Part shown: positions 52,399-60,909 of the stretch, in pieces
Position numbering within the stretch: the first letter of the stretch is position 1
How the letters are laid out: every line of letters begins with the position of its first letter
NCBI GenBank assembly: GCA_900465685.1
Contig: UEGR01000011.1
Location: 124,001 to 188,000 of the forward strand
DNA from: Hyphomicrobiales bacterium
GTDB taxonomy: Bacteria > Pseudomonadota > Alphaproteobacteria > Rhizobiales > Rhizobiaceae
Reading direction: 5' to 3'
DNA: 64,000 nucleotides
Position numbers and translations under genes: made by a program
The notes under the pieces: model-generated
The model's database searches: none
Seen by the model: only the letters and a program-made list of their open reading frames with translations
What the model was told of the DNA's origin: nothing

Positions 52399-53568
52399 GT
52401 GACCCGAACGGGTAACAAACCGCTGATCCTGTTTCGGGACGACAAGGCGGGCCGCGACGTGCTTTTCGCGGCTCCCTCGACCATCATCCGCGCCGATGAG
52501 CCGGGTGAATTCGATGATGCATGGGAAGCGATGCAGCGCGCCCATGCGGACGGGAAATGGCTGGCGGGCTATCTTTCCTACGAGGCAGGCTATCTTCTTG
52601 AGCCGAAGCTGAAGCCCCTTCTGCCGGATGGACGCAAAGTGCCCCTCCTGTGCTTCGGCGTTTTCGACGGGCCGTCTGACGATGACTTGCATCATCGCGG
52701 CAATGATAATGCGACCTATCTGCGCGATCCTGTCGCCGAATGGACGCCTGACGATTATGAAACGCGCTTCCAGCGCCTGCATCAGCACTTGCGTGAGGGC
52801 GATTGCTATCAGGGCAATCTGACCTTTCCGGTTCATGCGGAATGGGGCGGCGATCCGCTGGTGCTGTTCAACGCGCTCGCCGCACGCCAGCCGGTCCGCT
52901 ACGCGACCTATTGCGATCTCGCCGGCCCGACGGTCCTGTCGCGTTCACCGGAGCTATTCTTCGAGGTGGATGCGGACGGGTGGATCGAAACCCACCCTAT
53001 GAAAGGCACCATGCCGCGCGGGGCAACGCCCGAAGAAGACGAAGCGAACCGCACCTTTCTGATGAACGATCCCAAAAACCAGGCGGAAAACCGCATGATC
53101 GTCGATCTGCTGCGCAACGACATTTCGCTCATCAGCGAAGTCGGCTCGCTCGACGTGCCTGAGCTTTTCCGGGTTGAATCTTACCCGACGGTACACCAAA
53201 TGATTAGTCGGGTACGAGCAAGGCTGAAAAGCGATATTCCCCTGCGGTCGCTATTTGCAGCCCTTTTCCCCTGCGGTTCGATTACCGGCGCACCGAAAAT
53301 CCGCGCCATGGAAATCCTGCGCAAGCTGGAACCCAACCCACGTGACATTTACTGCGGTTCGCTCGGCTGGATTGAGCCAAGCGGACGAATGCGCTTCAAT
53401 GTCGCCATCCGCACGATCTCGCTTCTCGACGAAAATCGTGCAATCTTCAATGTCGGGGGCGGCGTGGTTTTCGATTCCACGGCGCAAGCGGAGTATGAGG
53501 AATGCCTTCTGAAAGCACGGTTCGCGACGGGGCAAAAACCGTCAGTGCGGAGCCAGAGTATCAACTGA
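52399..53568 (+). CDS. pabB: Aminodeoxychorismate synthase component I
   Basis: A 389-residue chorismate-binding enzyme making 4-amino-4-deoxychorismate, with ammonia from a PabA subunit, for folate. Marks are GDCYQGNLTFPVHAEW, LSRSPELFF, HPMKGTMPRG with the conserved Lys, DPKNQAENRMIVDLLRND, FPCGSITGAPKIRAMEI and NVGGGVVFDS. The GTG at 52399 has GAGG; a longer frame would overlap pepF. It is shorter than E. coli PabB because the N-terminal domain is reduced. It overlaps pabC by 67 bases. Confidence 0.93.
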   Translation: MTRTGNKPLILFRDDKAGRDVLFAAPSTIIRADEPGEFDDAWEAMQRAHADGKWLAGYLSYEAGYLLEPKLKPLLPDGRKVPLLCFGVFDGPSDDDLHHRGNDNATYLRDPVAEWTPDDYETRFQRLHQHLREGDCYQGNLTFPVHAEWGGDPLVLFNALAARQPVRYATYCDLAGPTVLSRSPELFFEVDADGWIETHPMKGTMPRGATPEEDEANRTFLMNDPKNQAENRMIVDLLRNDISLISEVGSLDVPELFRVESYPTVHQMISRVRARLKSDIPLRSLFAALFPCGSITGAPKIRAMEILRKLEPNPRDIYCGSLGWIEPSGRMRFNVAIRTISLLDENRAIFNVGGGVVFDSTAQAEYEECLLKARFATGQKPSVRSQSIN

Positions 53569-54182
53569 TCGAAACCATGCGATGGGAGCCTCTGTCTGGG
53601 GTTCTGCGTCTGCAATTGCATCTGGCACGACTGGAACAGTCCGCACGCGCGCTTGGTTTCTCCTGCAATATGGACGCCATCCGCCAGCAGATTGAAGAGG
53701 CAGGCTCCGGCGACCGCGCCCTGAAACTGCGCCTCACGCTGGCGCCTGACGGCGTTGCCAATGTTGTGGCCTACAATTATGAGCCGCTGCCGCAGCAAAC
53801 GACGTGGCGCATAGCGATTGCGCGCACCCGCCTCGATCACAATGATCCGCTGCTTCGTTACAAGACGACGCGCCGTCAGGCCTATATCGCCGCCCGCGAG
53901 GAATATTCTTCTGCGGAAGTGGACGAAGTTATCCTGCTGAATGACCGCGACGAGGTCTGCGAAGGCACCATCACGTCGATTTTCCTCGATATTGGCGGCA
54001 CGACCTGTGTGACGCCTGCTCTTTCCTGCGGGCTTCTGGACGGCGTTCTGCGCCGCGAGCTTCTGAAGAATGGCGTGGTCTCGGAAGGGACGGTTTCTGT
54101 CGGCGATCTCAAAAATGCGCGCAACATTCTTGTCGGAAATTCGCTGCGCGGCATGATCCGCGCCAAGCTGATTGAAGGCTAA
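53502..54182 (+). CDS. pabC: Aminodeoxychorismate lyase (class IV PLP enzyme)
   Basis: A 226-residue fold-type IV PLP enzyme that releases pyruvate to give 4-aminobenzoate. Marks are an N-terminal LIETMRWEP, the catalytic Lys in LLRYKTTRRQAYIAARE, and DEVCEGTITSIFLDI with the PLP-contact Glu, then LSCGLLDGVLRREL. The start lies inside pabB, and the 67-base overlap suggests translational coupling or an origin by splitting of a fused PabBC, which many bacteria have. No acceptable start lies after the pabB stop before the core. Confidence 0.88.
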   Translation: MPSESTVRDGAKTVSAEPEYQLIETMRWEPLSGVLRLQLHLARLEQSARALGFSCNMDAIRQQIEEAGSGDRALKLRLTLAPDGVANVVAYNYEPLPQQTTWRIAIARTRLDHNDPLLRYKTTRRQAYIAAREEYSSAEVDEVILLNDRDEVCEGTITSIFLDIGGTTCVTPALSCGLLDGVLRRELLKNGVVSEGTVSVGDLKNARNILVGNSLRGMIRAKLIEG

Positions 54183-54336
54183 ATTCCTAAAATGCGTTAA
54201 ACACGTCTGCATGTCATAGGGGTGTGACGTTTCTTTCTTTGTATGAAGTTGTGTTATCGTTGCGGTTTCAAACATGCCGACGAACGGTAACGGACCGAAA
54301 CGCCGCAAATTTAAGCGGCTCACACAGAGGAAGAAA

Positions 54337-55782
54337 ATGGCGAAAGCGAAATGGCAAGTCTATAGCGAGATCACCGGCCCCGTAATCATGATCGGCTTTG
54401 GGTCGATCGGGCGCGGTACCCTGCCGCTGATAGAACGTCATTTCAAATTCGACAAATCGCGGATGGTCGTGATCGACCCGAGCGAGAAGAACCGCAAGAT
54501 CCTCGATGACAAGGGCATTCGCTTCGTCAAGCAGGCGATCACCAAGGATAATTACGCGGAAGTGCTGGACCCGTTCCTGAAAGGTGCGGAAGGACAGGCA
54601 TTTGTCGTCAATCTGTCGGTCGATACCGGATCAGTCGATCTGATGCATTATAGCCGCAAGAACGGCGCGCTTTATATCGACACTGTTGTTGAGCCATGGC
54701 TTGGCTTCTATTTCGACGCCAAGGTGGATAATGCCGCGCGCACCAATTATGCGCTGCGCGAAACCCTGCTGGCAGAAAAGCGCAAGCACCCCGGCGGCCC
54801 GACCGCCGTCGCATGCTGCGGAGCCAATCCGGGCATGGTGTCGTGGTTCGTCAAGAAAGCGCTTGTCGATCTGGCGACGGAACTCAAGCTCGACTTCACC
54901 GAACCGGCGGCTGACGACCGCAACGGTTGGGCCAAGCTGATGAAAAAGGCTGGCGTGAAGGGTGTGCACGTCGCCGAGCGCGACACGCAACGCGCCAAGG
55001 AACCAAAGCCGTTCAACACGTTCTGGAATACATGGTCCGTGGAAGGCTTCATTTCCGAAGGCTTGCAGCCTGCCGAACTCGGCTGGGGCAGCCACGAAAA
55101 GTGGAAGCCGAAAAATGCACGCAAGCAGAAGAAGGGCTCGAAGGCTGCGATTTTCCTTGAGCAGCCCGGTGGCAATACGCGCATCCGCACCTGGTGCCCG
55201 ACGCTTGGCGCGCAATACGGCCTGCTGGTCACCCACAATGAAGCGATTTCGATCTCCGATTACTTCACGGTGCGGGACAAGAAGGGCAAGCTCGATTACC
55301 GTCCCACCTGCCATTATGCCTATCATCCAAGCAATGACGCCATTCTCTCGCTGGACGAAATGTTCGGCGCGAGCGGCAAAGCTCAACCTGTCCAGCATGT
55401 GCTTGAAGAAGCCGAAATCCTTGATGGTTCGGACGAGCTGGGCGTTCTGCTCTATGGTCACGACAAGAATGCCTACTGGTACGGCTCGCAGCTGACTGTC
55501 GCGGAAGCACGCAAGCTCGCGCCCTATCAGAATGCAACGGGTCTGCAGGTTTCCTCCGCCGTTCTCGCCGGCATGGTCTGGGCGCTGGAAAACCCGAACA
55601 GCGGCATCGTGGAAACCGACGAGATCGACTATCGCCGCTGCCTCGAAGTCCAGATGCAATATCTCGGGCCCGTCAAAGGCTATTACACCGACTGGACGCC
55701 GCTTGAAGGTCGCGGACATCTGTTCGAGGAAGACCTCGACACCAAAGACCCATGGCAGTTCCGCAACGTTCTGGTGCGTTGA
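54337..55782 (+). CDS. hss: Homospermidine synthase
   Basis: A 481-residue NAD-dependent homospermidine synthase, making sym-homospermidine from putrescine; this polyamine is typical of Rhizobiales. A Rossmann start is VIMIGFGSIGRGTLPLIERH (about residues 15-34), then MVVIDPSEKNRKIL, NLSVDTGSVDLMHY, CCGANPGMVSWFVKKALVDL and HNEAISISDYFTV. The start at 54337 has AGAGGAAG; an earlier in-frame ATG would add 21 basic residues. It stands alone and is followed by a hairpin. Confidence 0.95.
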   Translation: MAKAKWQVYSEITGPVIMIGFGSIGRGTLPLIERHFKFDKSRMVVIDPSEKNRKILDDKGIRFVKQAITKDNYAEVLDPFLKGAEGQAFVVNLSVDTGSVDLMHYSRKNGALYIDTVVEPWLGFYFDAKVDNAARTNYALRETLLAEKRKHPGGPTAVACCGANPGMVSWFVKKALVDLATELKLDFTEPAADDRNGWAKLMKKAGVKGVHVAERDTQRAKEPKPFNTFWNTWSVEGFISEGLQPAELGWGSHEKWKPKNARKQKKGSKAAIFLEQPGGNTRIRTWCPTLGAQYGLLVTHNEAISISDYFTVRDKKGKLDYRPTCHYAYHPSNDAILSLDEMFGASGKAQPVQHVLEEAEILDGSDELGVLLYGHDKNAYWYGSQLTVAEARKLAPYQNATGLQVSSAVLAGMVWALENPNSGIVETDEIDYRRCLEVQMQYLGPVKGYYTDWTPLEGRGHLFEEDLDTKDPWQFRNVLVR

Positions 55783-55793
55783 TGAAACAGAGC

Positions 55794-55817
55794 AAGGCCC
55801 GGCATCGACCGGGCCTT
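55794..55817 (+). terminator. Hairpin after hss
   Basis: AAGGCCCGG (55794-55802) and CCGGGCCTT (55809-55817) form a perfect 9-bp stem with a 6-nt loop, 11 bp after the hss stop. There is no T-tract, so termination may be Rho-assisted. Confidence 0.65.
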
Positions 55818-55860
55818 CGCATCTAAGCCGTCCGAATGAAATCGATGTGATTTTCCCAGA

Positions 55861-56178
55861 ATGTCCGGTCAGTTAAAGCGCATAGCGGCAGACCGCTTTC
55901 CCGATCTCGTGGCTTTGCTCAGCGGGCTGCTGATCCTGCCGTGGATTCTGGGTGTGCCCGGCCACCCAAGCCAGCCTGTGCAGATTGGATGGACGATTGG
56001 CCTTGTTTCTATGGTCGTCTATCTGGCCATCTATCAGGCGGCGAAGTCCCTCGCCTCTTATGGAGCCATCAAGAACAATCCAACACGCAGCGCCTTAATC
56101 AGCCGCGCGACCAAATGGTCGGCAAGCCTGCTTATCTTGATGATGCTTATATCTTTTGGGCTAATATTCATGGTGTAA
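55861..56178 (+). CDS. Small membrane protein, hypothetical
   Basis: A 105-residue protein with three hydrophobic segments (about 15-32, 42-60 and 84-104) and basic residues between them, predicted to sit in the inner membrane. The family is unknown to me. It has no strong ribosome site; CCAGA precedes the ATG. It lies between hss and omp10 on the same strand, with a hairpin before it, so it probably has its own promoter. Composition matches the neighbours. Confidence 0.6.
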   Translation: MSGQLKRIAADRFPDLVALLSGLLILPWILGVPGHPSQPVQIGWTIGLVSMVVYLAIYQAAKSLASYGAIKNNPTRSALISRATKWSASLLILMMLISFGLIFMV

Positions 56179-56326
56179 CGCCGCCAATCACGGTGATCTG
56201 CGCGACGATTTTGCATCATTACCAATAAATTAACAGATCCGGCGGCCAATCCTCACATTGGGGACTTGTTTTCGTGTAAATTTCGATTCATCACAAGTCA
56301 TTATCCCCATTGGAGAGAGAATGGAC

Positions 56327-56707
56327 ATGAAAAGCTTCCGCATCGTTGCCCCACTTGCCGTCATGTCGCTTGTGCTGGCGGCTTGCGAAACGACCGGACC
56401 GGTCGGCGGCAATGTCCCAACTGTCTCCCGCGCACCAAGCGGTATCGAAGGCAGCTGGGTCGATCCGAACGGCATCGTATCGTCGTTCAACGGCGGCATT
56501 TTCGAAACCCGCACCACCGACACCAACGAACGGCTGGCAGAAGGCAACTACCGCTATCAGTCGCCGCAGCTCGTTGAAATCGATATGCGCTCAATCGTGC
56601 GCGGCACTTCTTCCAAGGTCAATTGCGCTCTGGTTTCGCAAAACCAGCTGAACTGCACCTCTTCGGCAGGCTCGCGATTCTCGCTGAACCGCCGCGCAAC
56701 CAGCTAA
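56327..56707 (+). CDS. omp10: Outer membrane lipoprotein Omp10
   Basis: A 126-residue lipoprotein. The signal peptide ends in the lipobox LAAC with Cys20 as the lipid-modified residue. The mature part (IEGSWVDPNG, GGIFETRTTDTNERLAEGNY, MRSIVRGTSSKVNCALVSQ) closely matches Brucella Omp10 as I remember it, an exposed outer-membrane lipoprotein and known antigen. Two Cys (about 105 and 113) may pair. The start at 56327 has GGAGAGA at normal spacing; an ATG two codons earlier is also possible. Confidence 0.92.
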   Translation: MKSFRIVAPLAVMSLVLAACETTGPVGGNVPTVSRAPSGIEGSWVDPNGIVSSFNGGIFETRTTDTNERLAEGNYRYQSPQLVEIDMRSIVRGTSSKVNCALVSQNQLNCTSSAGSRFSLNRRATS

Positions 56708-56718
56708 AAAGCGACATT

Positions 56719-56866
56719 AGAGCGGTTCCGGTTAAAACAGAATCGTGGAACCGCTCTATCTATTTGTTTTGACGCATTATCCTACGCATCGAAGCGGGAT
56801 CAGAAATCAGTCCAGTGGACTGATTTCCCCGCGTAGGCGCTACGCACTTTTGCTGGAAATGCTCTA
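56719..56866. repeat. Composite intergenic repeat after omp10
   Basis: AGAGCGGTTCC (56719-56729) and GGAACCGCTCT (56747-56757) form an 11-bp stem. A spacer and the unit ending TTTTGCTGGAAATGCTCT (to 56866) follow. Inside the spacer, a further palindrome reads AATCAGTCC-AGT-GGACTGATT. The hairpin may also end the omp10 transcript. Confidence 0.8.
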
Positions 56867-56985
56867 ACATCCATTCAAGTTCAAGCGGCGCGGGCTATGC
56901 TCGCGCCGCTTGAATTTTTTGTTGTCTGTAATTGTCAGGATTGCAATTTGTCGTTTTTTCTGGCCTTTGCTTCCTACGCATTTCC

Positions 56986-57023
56986 CGCGTAAAACCGTTT
57001 CACACTTTTGCTGGAAATGCTCT
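56986..57023. repeat. Repeat unit upstream of hemH
   Basis: A further copy of the unit: CGCGTAAAACCGTTTCACAC, then TTTTGCTGGAAATGCTCT. It ends 28 bp before hemH, so the hemH promoter must overlap or lie upstream of it. Between it and 56866 I see only a GCGGCGCGG/CCGCGCCGC-like stem around 56884-56912. Confidence 0.8.
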
Positions 57024-57050
57024 ATTTTCCAGCGGGATAGGAGTCGGCTC

Positions 57051-58091
57051 ATGAGCAAGATTGACACAGTGCACCAGAACCCAAATCAGTCCGCGCAAGC
57101 GAAACTGCCCAAAGTCGGGGTTCTGCTGGTCAATCTGGGAACGCCGGACGGCACGAGTTACGCCCCGATGCGGCGCTATCTTGCCGAGTTTCTGTCTGAC
57201 CGCCGCGTGATCGAGTGGTCGCGCCTGTTCTGGTATCCGATTCTCTACGGCATCGTGCTCAACACGCGCCCCAAGCGTTCGGGCAAGCTTTACGACCGTA
57301 TCTGGAACCATGAAAAGAATGAATCGCCCCTGCGCACCTATACGCGCGCACAGGGTGAAAAGTTGGCAACCGCACTCGCAGACATTCCCAACGTGGTCGT
57401 GGACTGGGCTATGCGCTATGGCCAACCGTCCATCGAAAGCGTGACTGACCGCCTGCTGCAACAGGGCTGCGAGCGCATAGTCGTGTTCCCGCTCTACCCG
57501 CAATATTCGGCCACCACGACCGCGACGGTGAATGACAAGTTTTTCGAAGGGCTGATGAAAAAGCGTTTCATGCCTGCAAGCCGCACCATTCCGTCTTACG
57601 AGACGGAGCCGGTCTATATCGAAGCGCTGGCACGCTCCATTGAAAGCCATCTCGCAACGCTTTCCTTCAAGCCGGAAGTGATTCTGGCCTCCTATCACGG
57701 CATTCCGAAGAGCTATTCCGACAAGGGTGATCCCTATCGTGAACAGTGCCTGGAAACCTCGCGCCTTTTGCGCATCCGGCTCGGCATGGACGAAAACCAA
57801 TTCCGCTCCACCTTCCAGTCGCGCTTCGGACCAGAGGAATGGCTCCAGCCCTACACGGACGAGACTGTGGAAAATCTGGCGAAACAGGGCGTCAAATCCG
57901 TCGCGGTGCTCAATCCGGGGTTTGTCGTCGACTGCCTGGAAACGGTTGACGAGATCGGCAATGAAGCCGCCCATCTTTTCCACGAAAACGGCGGCGAGAA
58001 TTTCAGCCACATCCCTTGCCTCAACGACAGTGAAGAAGGCATGAAGGTCATCGAAACGATGGTACGGCGCGAATTGCTGGGATGGGTGTAA
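57051..58091 (+). CDS. hemH: Ferrochelatase
   Basis: A 346-residue ferrochelatase, inserting ferrous iron into protoporphyrin IX in the last step of haem synthesis. Marks are VGVLLVNLGTPDGTSYAPMR, YGQPSIESVTDRL, FPLYPQYSATTTATVND, LASYHGIPKSY with the catalytic His, and LNPGFVVDCLETVDEIG with the conserved Glu. The start at 57051 has ATAGGAG; a longer frame runs back into the repeat and is rejected. omp10 next to hemH is the Brucella order as I recall it. Confidence 0.96.
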   Translation: MSKIDTVHQNPNQSAQAKLPKVGVLLVNLGTPDGTSYAPMRRYLAEFLSDRRVIEWSRLFWYPILYGIVLNTRPKRSGKLYDRIWNHEKNESPLRTYTRAQGEKLATALADIPNVVVDWAMRYGQPSIESVTDRLLQQGCERIVVFPLYPQYSATTTATVNDKFFEGLMKKRFMPASRTIPSYETEPVYIEALARSIESHLATLSFKPEVILASYHGIPKSYSDKGDPYREQCLETSRLLRIRLGMDENQFRSTFQSRFGPEEWLQPYTDETVENLAKQGVKSVAVLNPGFVVDCLETVDEIGNEAAHLFHENGGENFSHIPCLNDSEEGMKVIETMVRRELLGWV

Positions 58092-58097
58092 TATATG

Positions 58098-58169
58098 GGA
58101 ATAGGGGAATAAGGCAGTAAGGGAACAGGTTTTCATACTCCCTTATTCCCCTACTCACCTATTCCCCTA
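58098..58169. repeat. G/C-strand-biased inverted repeat left of qmcA
   Basis: GGGAATAGGGGAATAAGG... (58098-58125) is answered by CCTTATTCCCC... (58141-58169). The left arm is nearly the exact reverse complement of the sequence at 59704-59732. It lies between hemH and qmcA. Confidence 0.75.
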
Positions 58170-58187
58170 ACGGATGAGGGTTAGACA

Positions 58188-59180
58188 ATGACAGGTTTCG
58201 ACATCACGCTGCTTATACTGGCTGCGCTGGTTCTGGCGACACTCTTTGCGGGCATCAAGACGGTGCCGCAGGGTTTCAACTATACGGTGGAACGTTTCGG
58301 CCGCTATACGCGTACGCTCAATCCGGGCTTGAATCTGATCGTCCCGTTCTTCGACCGCATCGGCGCGCGGCTCAATATGATGGAGCAGGTGCTGGATGTC
58401 CCGACGCAGGAAGTCATCACCCGCGACAACGCCATTGTCGGTGTCGACGGTGTTGCCTTCTATCAGGTGCTGAACGCCGCGCAGGCTGCCTATCAGGTTG
58501 CCAACCTGCAATATGCGATCCTCAACCTCACCATGACCAATATCCGCACGGTCATGGGTTCGATGGATCTTGATGAATTGCTCTCCAACCGCGATGCGAT
58601 CAATGATCGCCTGCTGCGTGTGGTTGACGAAGCAGCCCACCCGTGGGGCATCAAAATGACCCGCGTAGAGATCAAGGACATCAATCCGCCGGCAGATATC
58701 GTCACCTCGATGGCCCGCCAGATGAAGGCGGAACGCGACAAGCGCGCACAGGTTCTGGAAGCCGAAGGCGACCGCAATGCGCAAATTCTGCGCGCAGAGG
58801 GCCAGAAGCAGTCGCAGATTCTCGAAGCCGAGGGCAAGCTGGAAGCAGCAAAGCGTGAAGCAGAAGCCCGCGAGCGTCTGGCCGAGGCCGAAGCAAAGGC
58901 AACGACACTGGTGTCGGATGCCGTTTCCAACGGCAATGTGCAGGCGCTCAATTACTTCGTGGCGCAGAAATACACCGAAGCGCTTAGCAATATTGCCAGC
59001 GCCAAGAACCAGAAGGTCGTGCTGATGCCCCTGGAGGCAAGCTCGCTTATCGGTTCGCTCGGCGGTATTGGCGCCATCGCGCGGGAAGTGTTCGGCGACG
59101 GCAACAAGCCTGTCGATCCGACACCGCCATCGCCGGGCCTGTCGCGTCCGCGTAGCGTTCCCCCAACCAACCGAAGCTAA
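58188..59180 (+). CDS. qmcA: SPFH/band 7 (stomatin-like) protein
   Basis: A 330-residue membrane-anchored SPFH protein. One N-terminal helix (residues 5-24) is followed by the band 7 domain ([36 protein letters not shown]), a long charged coiled coil (about 175-245, with EAEG repeats) and a Gly/Pro-rich tail. It forms large membrane rings that organise proteases and lipid microdomains. It is paired with an NfeD gene 17 bp downstream, as usual. The pair is bracketed by inverted repeats. Confidence 0.92.
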   Translation: MTGFDITLLILAALVLATLFAGIKTVPQGFNYTVERFGRYTRTLNPGLNLIVPFFDRIGARLNMMEQVLDVPTQEVITRDNAIVGVDGVAFYQVLNAAQAAYQVANLQYAILNLTMTNIRTVMGSMDLDELLSNRDAINDRLLRVVDEAAHPWGIKMTRVEIKDINPPADIVTSMARQMKAERDKRAQVLEAEGDRNAQILRAEGQKQSQILEAEGKLEAAKREAEARERLAEAEAKATTLVSDAVSNGNVQALNYFVAQKYTEALSNIASAKNQKVVLMPLEASSLIGSLGGIGAIAREVFGDGNKPVDPTPPSPGLSRPRSVPPTNRS

Positions 59181-59197
59181 AGCAAGGACGGAGCGCC

Positions 59198-59659
59198 ATG
59201 ATTATCGAACTTCTTTCCGGACTTGGCATCTATAGCTGGCTGGTTCTTGGACTGGTCCTGCTCATTCTGGAAATTCTGGCGCCCGGCATTTTCTTCATCT
59301 GGTTCGGCCTTGCAGCACTGGTGACCGGAGGCATTGCTTTCCTCCTGTCATCGACCACCGGCTTCGGCTGGCAGTTCCAACTGGTTATCTTTCTGGTTCT
59401 GGCCGTCGTTTTTGCACTGGCGGGCCGCCGTTTCTTCGGCTCGAAGAGTGACAATCAGGACGAGCCTCTGCTCAACCGGCGCGGTGAACAGCTGGTTGGC
59501 CAGCGCACGACATTGACCGAGCCTATTATCAATGGGCGCGGGCGCATTCGCATCAACGATACGACATGGCGTGTGAAAGGACCGGACCTGCCCGCAGGAA
59601 CAGAAGTTCGTGTCGTGGCCTTCGATCCGGTTTCGCTGGAGATAGAAGTGGCGGTTTAG
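59198..59659 (+). CDS. NfeD-family membrane protein
   Basis: A 153-residue NfeD/YbbK-type partner of SPFH proteins. Three to four hydrophobic helices fill residues 1-72 (LLILEILAPGIFFIWFG is typical). A soluble OB-fold follows (about 88-153: GRGRIRINDTTWRVKGPD, GTEVRVVAFD). It is thought to assemble with the SPFH ring in the inner membrane. Its stop codon lies in the first bases of the right-hand repeat. Confidence 0.9.
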   Translation: MIIELLSGLGIYSWLVLGLVLLILEILAPGIFFIWFGLAALVTGGIAFLLSSTTGFGWQFQLVIFLVLAVVFALAGRRFFGSKSDNQDEPLLNRRGEQLVGQRTTLTEPIINGRGRIRINDTTWRVKGPDLPAGTEVRVVAFDPVSLEIEVAV

Positions 59660-59752
59660 GGGAATAGGGTGCACGGCATCCGTTTCAAGTAAACTGAAAC
59701 ATACTCCCTTACTGCCTTATTCCCCTACTCCCTTAATTTCCCCTACTCCCTT
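59657..59752. repeat. Repeat right of nfeD
   Basis: TAGGGGAATAGGGT (59657-59670) is followed by CTCCCTTACTGCCTTATTCC and further copies of CCCTACTCCCTTAAT (to 59752). The segment 59704-59732 is the inverted copy of 58098-58125. It ends three bases before the kdsD stop. Confidence 0.75.
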
Positions 59753-59754
59753 AA

Positions 59755-60756
59755 TCAGGCAGCCCCAATCCGCAGCAGATCGTGGAAATGCACGAGGCCG
59801 ACAGGGCGGTTGTCCTCGACCACGATCAATGCGCCGATATGGTTTTCGTTGATGGCGTTGAGCGCGGCAGTCGCCAGCATATTCTGGTCCACCGTCTTGG
59901 GCTTGCGGGTCATGATGTCGTCGACCGCCAGCTCCGCAAGACTGCGATGCAGATTACGCGAAATATCGCCGTCTGTGACGATACCGGCCAATGCGCCGCC
60001 GTCATCAACCACGACCACGCAGCCGAAACTCTTTTGCGCCAGCACTTTCATTGCGTCCACCATCGCTGTGCCAACCGGCACCAGCGGAATGCGGTCGCCG
60101 CGATGCATGATATCGCGGATATGGATAAGGCTTGCGCCCAGCGAACCACCAGGATGGAAAGTCTTGAAATCGCTCGGCGTAAAGCCGCGGGCTTCCAGAA
60201 GCGCTATCGCCAGCGCGTCGCCGATGGCGAGTTGCAGCATGGTCGATGTCGTGGGTGCCAGACCATGCGGGCAGGCTTCCGCCGTCTTGGGCAGTATAAG
60301 CGCGATATTGGCTGCGCGACCGAGCGCCGAATCTTCGCGTGAGGTTATCGCAATCAGCGGAATGCCGAAGCGCTGCGAATAATTGACGACGCCTTTCAGT
60401 TCTGCCGTTTCACCAGACCAGGAAATCGCCAGAATCACGTCGTCGCGGTCGATCATGCCAAGATCGCCGTGATTGGCTTCCGCCGAATGCACGAAAAACG
60501 CCGCGGTTCCCGTCGAGGCAAAAGTGGCAGCAAGCTTCGCGCCGATATGGCCGCTCTTGCCGACGCCGGTGACGACAAGACGCCCCTTGGCGGCAATGAT
60601 CTGATTCACAGCCTCCGTGAAAGGGCCGGACAAGCCGTTGCCAAGCGCTTCTTCGAGCGCGGCGAGGCCTTCGTTTTCGGTTCTAATGGTCCGGAGCGCC
60701 GAAGCGATGGCCGCTTCCGCACCCGTTGAAATCTGGGTCTGATCGAGCTTTTCCAT
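59755..60756 (-). CDS. kdsD: Arabinose-5-phosphate isomerase (KpsF/GutQ)
   Basis: A 333-residue D-arabinose-5-phosphate isomerase, converting ribulose-5-phosphate for KDO synthesis and thus lipid A-core assembly. The SIS domain (about 40-185) has VVTGVGKSGHIGAKLAATFA, HSAEANHGDLGMI and LAISWSGETAELKGVV. A CBS pair fills about 205-330 (IRDIMHRGDRIPLV, VDDIMTRKPKTVDQ). Length and order match KdsD. It is divergent from the outer-membrane protein gene. Confidence 0.94.
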   Translation of the reverse strand: MEKLDQTQISTGAEAAIASALRTIRTENEGLAALEEALGNGLSGPFTEAVNQIIAAKGRLVVTGVGKSGHIGAKLAATFASTGTAAFFVHSAEANHGDLGMIDRDDVILAISWSGETAELKGVVNYSQRFGIPLIAITSREDSALGRAANIALILPKTAEACPHGLAPTTSTMLQLAIGDALAIALLEARGFTPSDFKTFHPGGSLGASLIHIRDIMHRGDRIPLVPVGTAMVDAMKVLAQKSFGCVVVVDDGGALAGIVTDGDISRNLHRSLAELAVDDIMTRKPKTVDQNMLATAALNAINENHIGALIVVEDNRPVGLVHFHDLLRIGAA

Positions 60757-60909
60757 GGCCGAAAGCGTTAGCCTCTTCGCTGTCCGTTGTCCAAGCTTTT
60801 ATTGCCGATAAATAATTGCTTTCGTTCGGCAACGCGGGCAATGGCAACCAAGAATTAACCATGTGCCTTTACCGTTCATCTACCACGTTGCAACGGTTTG
60901 AAATCACAT

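Noticed and set aside
56910-57050. Upstream extension of hemH by 47 residues
   Set aside because: It runs back through the repeat unit; the ATG at 57051 has a ribosome site and gives the family length.
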